This document shows, piece by piece, positions 58,201 to 64,000 of a stretch of DNA of 64,000 nucleotides (positions within the stretch are counted from its first letter, which is position 1; every line of letters starts with the position of its first letter). Source of the stretch: Acidobacteriota bacterium (GTDB lineage: Bacteria > Acidobacteriota > Vicinamibacteria > Vicinamibacterales > CAVVIG01); the NCBI GenBank assembly GCA_020850715.1, contig JADZED010000035.1, positions 36,572 through 100,571 of the forward strand, written 5' to 3'. The notes below the pieces were generated by a model. It ran no database searches, was not told where the DNA came from, and saw nothing but the letters and a program-made list of their open reading frames with translations. Position numbers and translations under genes: made by a program.

Positions 58201-59802
58201 ATGGCCGGCAACGTGCATCCCGGGGCTCAGCCGATGGACATCCTGCGCACGGACGTCGCCATCGTCGGAGGCGGCCTCGGCGCGTGCGCCGCCGCGCTGG
58301 CGGCGGCCCGCCGCGGATGCCGCGTGATCCTCACCGAAGAAACGCACTGGATCGGGGGACAGTTGACCAACCAGGCGGTGCCGCCCGACGAGCATCCGTG
58401 GATCGAAGAGTACGGCGCGACCGCCAGCTATCGCACGCTCCGCCGCGGCATCCGGGACTACTACCGCGCCTTCCTGCCGCTGATTGCGACCGCGCGCGCC
58501 GACCCGCAGCTGAATCCCGGCAACGGCTGGGTCAGCCGCCTGTGCCACGATCCGCGCGTCGCCGTTGCCGTGCTGCACCAGATGATGGCGCCGCACCAGT
58601 TGACCGGCCGGCTGCTGGTGATGCACCCCTGCCGGCCGCTGCGCGCGTGGACGCACGGCGACCGGGTCGCCGGCGTCGAGGTGCGGGGGCTGGCGTCGGG
58701 CCGCGACTGGCTGATCGAGGCGCCGTTCTTCATCGACGCCACGCCGTACGGCGAGCTGCTGGAACTCGCGAACGTCGAGCACGTCGTCGGCGCCGAATCG
58801 CGCGCCGACACCGGGGAGCCGCACGCGGCCGAGCGGGCGGACCCGCGCGATCAGCAGGCGATCACGCACTGCTTCGCAATGGAATATCTTCCCGGAGAGG
58901 ATCACACGATCGATCGACCGAGGCAGTACGAGCTCTGGCGCGCATTCCAGCCGCCCGGCTGGCCGGGGCCGCTCCTCGGCTGGACGACGGTGCGTCCCGA
59001 GACGGGCGAGCCGATCACCCGGCTGCTGTTCGAGGCGGAAGATCGGCGGCCGTGGTGGGAGTTCCGGCGCATTCTCGATCGCACGAACTTCACCGAAGGA
59101 TTCGCCGCCAGCGACGTCACTGTGGTGAACTGGCCGCAGAACGACTACTGGTTCGGCCCGGTGGTCGGCGTCGATCGGGCCGAGCAGGCGAGGAACGCCG
59201 AATCTGCGCGGCAGCTCAGTCTCAGTCTCTTGTACTGGCTGCAGACCGAAGCGCCGCGGCCCGACGGCGGTGTCGGGTACCCCGGCCTGCACCTGCGCCG
59301 CGACGTCGTCGGCGGCACGGCCGACGGCCTGGCGCCGGCGCCCTACGTGCGCGAGACGCGGCGCATCCGCGCGGAGTTCACGGTCCTCGAGCAGCACATC
59401 GCGCATCCGCTCAGGCCCCACGGTCCCGAATTCTTCGCCGACTCGGTCGGGATCGGCTGCTATCGCATCGACCTCCATCCGCGCGTGAGCGGGGCCGGCT
59501 ATCTCGACATGGGCTGCTGGCCGTTCCAGATTCCGCTCGGCGCGATGATCCCGGTTCGCGTCGAGAACCTGCTGCCCGGCGGCAAGAATCTCGGCGTCAC
59601 CCACATCACCAACGGCGCCTATCGGCTCCATCCCGTGGAGTGGAACGTCGGAGAATCGGCCGGCCTGCTCGCGGCGTTCTGCCTCGAGCGGCAGGCGGCG
59701 CCGCGGGCCGTGCGGAACACGCAGAAGCTGCTCGAGGACTTTCAGTCGCTGCTCGCGCGGGAGGGCATCGAGCTCCGGTGGCCGTCGCTCGTCCCGCTCT
59801 GA
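58201..59802 (+). CDS. FAD-dependent oxidoreductase
   Basis: A 533-residue flavoprotein. The Rossmann FAD motif VAIVGGGLGACAAALAAARR is near residue 20, followed by WIGGQLTNQAVPPDEHPW, typical of the FAD_oxidored family, whose members are often exported or associated with polysaccharide genes but act on unknown substrates. The C-terminus has LLPGGKNLGVTHITNGAYRL. An in-frame ATG at 58234 would remove a non-conserved leader. No signal peptide is seen. It lies 12 bases before the pyruvyl transferase gene. Confidence 0.85.
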   Translation: MAGNVHPGAQPMDILRTDVAIVGGGLGACAAALAAARRGCRVILTEETHWIGGQLTNQAVPPDEHPWIEEYGATASYRTLRRGIRDYYRAFLPLIATARADPQLNPGNGWVSRLCHDPRVAVAVLHQMMAPHQLTGRLLVMHPCRPLRAWTHGDRVAGVEVRGLASGRDWLIEAPFFIDATPYGELLELANVEHVVGAESRADTGEPHAAERADPRDQQAITHCFAMEYLPGEDHTIDRPRQYELWRAFQPPGWPGPLLGWTTVRPETGEPITRLLFEAEDRRPWWEFRRILDRTNFTEGFAASDVTVVNWPQNDYWFGPVVGVDRAEQARNAESARQLSLSLLYWLQTEAPRPDGGVGYPGLHLRRDVVGGTADGLAPAPYVRETRRIRAEFTVLEQHIAHPLRPHGPEFFADSVGIGCYRIDLHPRVSGAGYLDMGCWPFQIPLGAMIPVRVENLLPGGKNLGVTHITNGAYRLHPVEWNVGESAGLLAAFCLERQAAPRAVRNTQKLLEDFQSLLAREGIELRWPSLVPL

Positions 59803-59814
59803 CGAGGTGCCAAG

Positions 59815-60951
59815 ATGGATGCGGCTTCACCCCTCCGGATCGCGATCTCCGGCTCCTACGGCGGCATGAACCTCGGCGACGAGGCGATCCTCGAAGGCAT
59901 CCTGACGCGGCTGCGCGCGACAATCGACGCGGAAGTCACGGTGCTGTCGCGCAATCCATCGGATACGCTGGAGCGGCACGGCGTCGAACGCGCGATCGCG
60001 CCGCGGTCGCTCACGCGGCGGGAGATGGCGGCGGAGATCGAGCGCGTCGACCTGCTGATCCTCGGCGGCGGCGGCATTCTCTACGATCGCGACGCCGACG
60101 AGTACGTGCGCGAGGTCTTCCTGGCGCACGAACTGGGTGTGCCCGTGTTCGTGTATGCCATCAGCGCCGGGCCGCTGACGCATGCGGGCTCGCGGCAGGC
60201 CGTGCGCGACGCGTTGAACGCCTCGGCGTCGACGGTCGTCACCGTGCGGGATCGGCTCGGGCTCCGGCTGCTCGAGGATGTCGGCGTCACGCAGGAGATC
60301 CACCTCACGGCGGACCCCGCGTTCCTGCTCGATGCCGAGGAGCTCCCGGCCGGCGCGCTGCGGGAGGACGGCGTGGACGTCGCGAGGCGCCTGGTCGGGT
60401 TCTCGGTGAGGGAGCCGGGCCCGGCCGCGCCGGACATCGACCCCGCGGCCTACTACGCGCTGCTCGCGAACGCCGCCGACTTCGTCAGCTTCCGCTACGA
60501 CGCCGACGTGGTGTTCGTGCCGCTCGAGAAGACCGACGTCCAGCACAGCCACGGAGTCGTCGCGCACATGCGGCGCGCCGAGCGCGCCGAGATCCTGCGG
60601 CGCCGCTACACGCCCCGCCAGCTGATCGACGTGATGGGCCACTTCGAGTTCGCCGTCGGCATGCGGCTGCACTTCTGCATCTTCGCCACGCTCGCCGGCA
60701 CCCCGTTCACGGCGCTGCCCTACGCCTCGAAGGTGGCCGGGCTGCTCGAGGATCTCGAGATGGAGATGCCGCCGCTCGGCGCCATCACGATCGGACAGCT
60801 CATCGCGCGCATCGACCGCTGGTGGGACCAGCGCGATCGCATCCGGGCGGCGATCGAGGGGCACCGCGAGAAGCTGAGAGCGAGGGCGGCGCGGACCAAC
60901 GACCTGCTCGTCGCGCGGCTCCACGCGATCGCGGCCCGCCGGCGCTCCTGA
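59815..60951 (+). CDS. Polysaccharide pyruvyl transferase family protein
   Basis: A 378-residue GT-B-like enzyme of the CsaB/polysaccharide pyruvyl transferase family, which adds pyruvate ketals to cell-wall or exopolysaccharide sugars. Marks: ISGSYGGMNLGDEAILEGIL at the N-terminus, DLLILGGGGILYDRDAD, and HFEFAVGMRLHFCIFATLAG. The conserved RLH motif near residue 280 is present. The acceptor is unknown. GAGG precedes the ATG; it is probably in one operon with the FAD protein and the HAD-ATPase. Confidence 0.9.
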   Translation: MDAASPLRIAISGSYGGMNLGDEAILEGILTRLRATIDAEVTVLSRNPSDTLERHGVERAIAPRSLTRREMAAEIERVDLLILGGGGILYDRDADEYVREVFLAHELGVPVFVYAISAGPLTHAGSRQAVRDALNASASTVVTVRDRLGLRLLEDVGVTQEIHLTADPAFLLDAEELPAGALREDGVDVARRLVGFSVREPGPAAPDIDPAAYYALLANAADFVSFRYDADVVFVPLEKTDVQHSHGVVAHMRRAERAEILRRRYTPRQLIDVMGHFEFAVGMRLHFCIFATLAGTPFTALPYASKVAGLLEDLEMEMPPLGAITIGQLIARIDRWWDQRDRIRAAIEGHREKLRARAARTNDLLVARLHAIAARRRS

Positions 60952-61018
60952 TCCGGCCATGGCCGTCAGGATGCGCCGCCGGGCCGTGGATGTGGCAGAT
61001 TGAGCAGGGGAGGAGACG

Positions 61019-62779
61019 ATGAAGCTGTCGGTGGTGGCGCTCGACTACGACGGCACGATCTCGCGCGACGATCGACCCGATCCCGCCGTGCGCGACGCGA
61101 TCGCCGAAGCGCGGGCGCGCGGCGTCCTGGTTCTGCTCGTGACCGGGCGCATCCTCACCGAGCTCAGGCGCGTCGCCGGCGATCTCTCGTTTCTCGACGC
61201 GGTCGTCGCCGAGAACGGCGCGATGGTCCACTTCCCGGGCACGCGCCACACGACCGTGCTGGCGCCGCCGATCGCCGAGGCGTTCACCGCGGAGCTCCTG
61301 CGCCGGGGCATCCCGTTCAACGCCGGCCAGTGCCTGGTCGATGCCGCCGCCGACTCGGCGCACCGGATTCTCGACGTCATCCGCGAGCTCGAGCTGCCGA
61401 TCGTCCTGTCGTTCAACCGCAGCCGGGTGATGGCGCTGCCGCAGGGCATCAGCAAGTCCACCGGCCTTGCCGCCGCTCTCCAGATCCTGCGCGCCTCGCC
61501 GCGCAACGCGGTGGCGGTCGGCGATGCCGAGAACGATCACGAGCTGCTCCGTCTCGCGGAGGTCGGCGCCGCCGTGGCGTGGGGCAGCCCGTCGCTCCGG
61601 GCCGCCGCCGACGTCGTGATCGCCGGCGCGGATCCGTCTGCCGTCGGCGATTTCATCGTGCGGATGACCGCCACCGGGCGGCTGCCGGTGCCCGCCCGCG
61701 CCAGGCGCCGCCTGTTCATCGGCCATACCGACGATGGGCAGCCGTTCTCGCTCGGCGTGCGCGGGCGCAACGTGCTGATCGTGGGCGAGACCAATTCCGG
61801 CAAGTCGTGGCTCGCCGGTCTGCTGTGCGAGCGGCTGATCCTGCACGGCTACAGCCTCTGCGTCCTGGACCCGGAGGGCGACTACCGCACGCTCGGGGCG
61901 CTGCCGGGCGTCACCGTGCTGGGCGGCGAGGATCCGCCGCCCGCGCCCCGGACGCTGCTGCACGAGCTGCGCTATCCCGACCGCAGTCTCGTCATCGACC
62001 TCTCGAACCTGGAGCACGCGGAGAAGTTCGACTACATCCGCTCGATCCTTCCCGTTTTGAACGTCATGCGGCGGCGCAACGGCACGCCGCACCGCATCAT
62101 CGTCGACGAGGGGCACTACTTCCTCCGCGACGCGATTGCCGGCGGGCTCCTGGATCTCGAGCTCAACGGCTACACGGTGGTCACCTACTGGCCGTCGCAG
62201 CTCCCGCCCGAGCTGGTGGCGGCGACCGGCGTGATCCTCGTGACGCGGGAGTCGAACCTGGCGGAGATCGAGGCGCTCCGAAGGCACTGCGACGCCTGCC
62301 GGCAGCTGGATCCTGCGTCCTGGGACGCGCTGCCGCACCTGGCGCTCGACCGCGCGGTCGTGCTGCCGGTCACCGAGGAGGCGGGCGCCGCGATGCGACC
62401 CTTCACGATCGGGGAGCGGCTGACTCCGCACGTGCGGCACCGGCAGAAGTACGTCGACGTGCCGGTGCCGTACGGCCGGGCATTCGTGTTCGGCGCGGCC
62501 GCCCGCGGCGGCGGTTCCCATGCGCGGACGCTGCGCGAGTTCGTCGACGCCCTCGCCGCGCTCGACGCCGATCGCGCGGCCGCGTATCTCAGGCGCGGCG
62601 ACTTCTCGCGGTGGGTCGGCGAGGTCTTCGGCGACCACGCGCTCGCGCGCGAGCTTCAGGTTCACGAGCGCAAGTACGCGGACGAGGCCTCTCCCGGCGC
62701 GCTTGACCGGATCGCCGAGGCCATCAGGACCCGGTACGACCTGACGGCTGCCGGCGATGGAGACGATCGCAGGGGCTAG
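61019..62779 (+). CDS. HAD-IIB phosphatase fused to a HerA-like P-loop ATPase
   Basis: A 586-residue fusion. The first 230 residues are a Cof-type HAD hydrolase: catalytic D9-x-D11-G-T, LLVTGR (motif II), GISKSTGL (motif III lysine) and VAVGDAENDHELL (motif IV). From about 240 it continues as an ATPase with Walker A VGETNSGKSWLAG near residues 256-263 and Walker B IIVDEGHYF near 360-365, resembling DUF87/HerA-type ATPases. GGGGAGGAGACG precedes the ATG. The TAG stop lies in the first bases of repeat copy 3. Function unknown. Confidence 0.88.
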   Translation: MKLSVVALDYDGTISRDDRPDPAVRDAIAEARARGVLVLLVTGRILTELRRVAGDLSFLDAVVAENGAMVHFPGTRHTTVLAPPIAEAFTAELLRRGIPFNAGQCLVDAAADSAHRILDVIRELELPIVLSFNRSRVMALPQGISKSTGLAAALQILRASPRNAVAVGDAENDHELLRLAEVGAAVAWGSPSLRAAADVVIAGADPSAVGDFIVRMTATGRLPVPARARRRLFIGHTDDGQPFSLGVRGRNVLIVGETNSGKSWLAGLLCERLILHGYSLCVLDPEGDYRTLGALPGVTVLGGEDPPPAPRTLLHELRYPDRSLVIDLSNLEHAEKFDYIRSILPVLNVMRRRNGTPHRIIVDEGHYFLRDAIAGGLLDLELNGYTVVTYWPSQLPPELVAATGVILVTRESNLAEIEALRRHCDACRQLDPASWDALPHLALDRAVVLPVTEEAGAAMRPFTIGERLTPHVRHRQKYVDVPVPYGRAFVFGAAARGGGSHARTLREFVDALAALDADRAAAYLRRGDFSRWVGEVFGDHALARELQVHERKYADEASPGALDRIAEAIRTRYDLTAAGDGDDRRG

Positions 62780-62942
62780 TGCCCCGTCCCAGTGGTTCGC
62801 GACACAACGTGCGGGCGGCGCATCCCCGCTGGCGGCGTGGCTCGTCGCTCAGATATCCCCAATATCCTCACTCCTCGCGCCTGGCCAGCCGGGCGCCTCG
62901 CCGCCCTCGGTGCTGCGCCCCCATTTATGAGATGGGTTCTAG
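62778..62942. repeat. Dispersed repeat, copy 3, with degraded right end
   Basis: The left end AGTGCCCCGTCCCAGTGG differs from copy 2 at one base and the next 60 bases are nearly identical. The central GCTCAGATATCCCCAATATC block also matches. The right end diverges after GGGCG and instead of the terminal inverted repeat shows CCCATTTATGAGATGGG. The stop codon of the HAD-ATPase gene overlaps its first bases. The remaining gap to 63185 holds only the promoter region of the M20 gene. Confidence 0.8.
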
Positions 62943-63185
62943 GACGCGCCGGACGATTCACAGCAGGCGCGGAACGAGAGCGGCGGTCCGCTGGCCGATG
63001 CGCCGCAAGCGATCCGGAGCGCGCCGTCAGGCGCAGACCGATGCCGGCCGCGCGGCCCGCAGATGCAGACCGCCGGAAAGCCGGCAGCCGCGATTCGATC
63101 TCACGCGCCGTGACATCCTAAGCCTTTCGCGCGCACCCTCCTCGCGTGCGTTATGCTGGCGCCTCCCGAACAGGAGGATCGACCC

Positions 63186-64000
63186 ATGCGCCTTTGCAGC
63201 CCGAGATGGCCGATCGCGATCGTCATCGCGGTCGCCGCCGCCACCCCTTCCGTGCGCGCGCAGCGTCCCGACGGCGCGCCCGCGGAGCTCTCCAAACCAA
63301 CCGTGCTCGCGCCCAATCCGCGTGTCGACGCGGTGAAGCGCGAGGTGCTCGCCGAAGTCGACAAGCGGCGCGACCTCGCGCAGCAGATGGTCGACAGCGT
63401 CTTCAGCTTCAGCGAGATCGGGTTCCAGGAATACGAAACGCAGCGCTACCTCACCGGCATTCTCGAGAAGGAGGGCTTCGCCGTCGAACGCGGCGTCGCC
63501 GGCATCCCCACGGCCTGGGTCGCGCGCTGGGGCTCGGGCAAACCGGTCATCGCGCTCGGTACCGACGTCGACGGCATCCCGCAGGCGAACCAGAAGCCGG
63601 GCGTGCTGGAGCGTGACCAGCTCGTGCCGGGCGCGCCGGGCCACGGCGAAGGGCACAGCACCGGGCAGGCGCTCGTCGTCACGGCGGCGCTCTCGGTGAA
63701 GGCCGTGATGGAGCGCGAGAAGCTCTCCGGCACCTTGATGGTCTGGCCGGGCATCGCCGAGGAACTGGTCGCGACCAAGGCGTACTTCGTCCGCGCCGGC
63801 CTGTTCAAGGATGTCGACGTCGTCCTGTACAGCCATGTGGGCAGCAGCCTGGGCACGCGCTGGGGGGACAGCACGGGCAGCGGCCTGGTCTCGGTCGAGT
63901 ATCTGTTCAAGGGCTCGAGCGCGCACGCGGCCGGCGCGCCCTGGGCGGGCAAGAGCGCGCTCGACGCGGTCGAGCTGATGAACCACGCGTGGAACATGAA
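63186..64000 (+). CDS. Exported M20-family amidohydrolase, cut by window end
   Basis: The first 271 codons of a metallopeptidase-like amidohydrolase. Signal peptide WPIAIVIAVAAATPSVRA with cleavage after ARA. The M20 metal-binding pattern is visible: GTDVDGIP, PGHGEGHSTGQALVV and GIAEELVATKAYF. It resembles p-aminobenzoyl-glutamate utilisation protein B-type hydrolases. AGGAGG lies ten bases upstream of the ATG. The frame stays open to base 64000; the C-terminal half, including the last metal ligand and dimerisation domain, lies beyond the window. Confidence 0.9.
   Translation, partial: MRLCSPRWPIAIVIAVAAATPSVRAQRPDGAPAELSKPTVLAPNPRVDAVKREVLAEVDKRRDLAQQMVDSVFSFSEIGFQEYETQRYLTGILEKEGFAVERGVAGIPTAWVARWGSGKPVIALGTDVDGIPQANQKPGVLERDQLVPGAPGHGEGHSTGQALVVTAALSVKAVMEREKLSGTLMVWPGIAEELVATKAYFVRAGLFKDVDVVLYSHVGSSLGTRWGDSTGSGLVSVEYLFKGSSAHAAGAPWAGKSALDAVELMNHAWNM

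Noticed and set aside
62776..62961. 61-codon gene within repeat copy 3
   Set aside because: The frame lies almost entirely in the repeat and is broken in copy 1; reported as a finding but not annotated as a gene.

Overview
The window is about 70% G+C, tightly packed and rich in start/stop overlaps of the ATGA or GTGA type. The gene content suggests a member of Acidobacteriota, probably class Vicinamibacteria: futalosine-pathway menaquinone genes, a fused NuoCD in a complete complex I operon, heavy-metal RND pumps, an acidobacterial-style PAS-LuxR regulator and zinc-ribbon-tailed MscL. This placement is inferred from gene style, not from a marker gene.

Layout. (1) 0-6.4 kb, plus strand: ISC iron-sulfur assembly (iscU, iscA, hscB, hscA, fdx, iscX) running through a membrane protein into mqnB and mqnD. 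(2) 6.4-9.8 kb: a sparse, decaying region with a DUF5683-like protein, a glucan phosphorylase fragment just past the 3' end of a tRNA-Ser(CGA), mscL, and a frameshifted beta-helix protein. (3) 9.8-17.4 kb: a CzcCBA-type divalent-metal efflux operon, with a PAS/GAF histidine kinase converging on it. (4) 17.7-26.5 kb: stress genes (Hsp20, CBS pair, DUF302, methyltransferase, APH-like/P-loop kinase fusion, OsmC, diguanylate cyclase, tandem UspA, VIT1-type transporter). (5) 26.7-32.8 kb, minus strand: a full SUF operon (HesB protein, sufB, C, D, S, U, T) behind a candidate Rrf2-type operator. (6) 33-35 kb: HVA1-like protein, AhpD-like peroxidase, TerC protein. (7) 35.3-42.7 kb, minus strand: CusCBA-type Cu/Ag efflux whose CusA carries an extra C-terminal domain, plus a Cys/Met/His-rich small protein, a small membrane protein and a cupin. 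(8) 42.9-58.1 kb: a Cys-rich PAS-LuxR regulator divergent from the complete nuoA-N operon. (9) 58.2-62.8 kb: FAD oxidoreductase, polysaccharide pyruvyl transferase and a HAD-phosphatase/P-loop ATPase fusion. (10) the 5' part of an exported M20 amidohydrolase, cut by the window end.

Together the genes describe a respiring cell using menaquinone and complex I. The cofactor needs of that chain are met by two separate Fe-S assembly lines, and metal and oxidative stress are handled by two RND pumps and several peroxidase or stress proteins. The most unusual sequence features are three copies of a roughly 160-bp element with inverted ends, each abutting the TAG stop codon of a neighbouring gene, and an apparent single-base change that removes the sufB stop codon and turns the sufC ATG into TTG.
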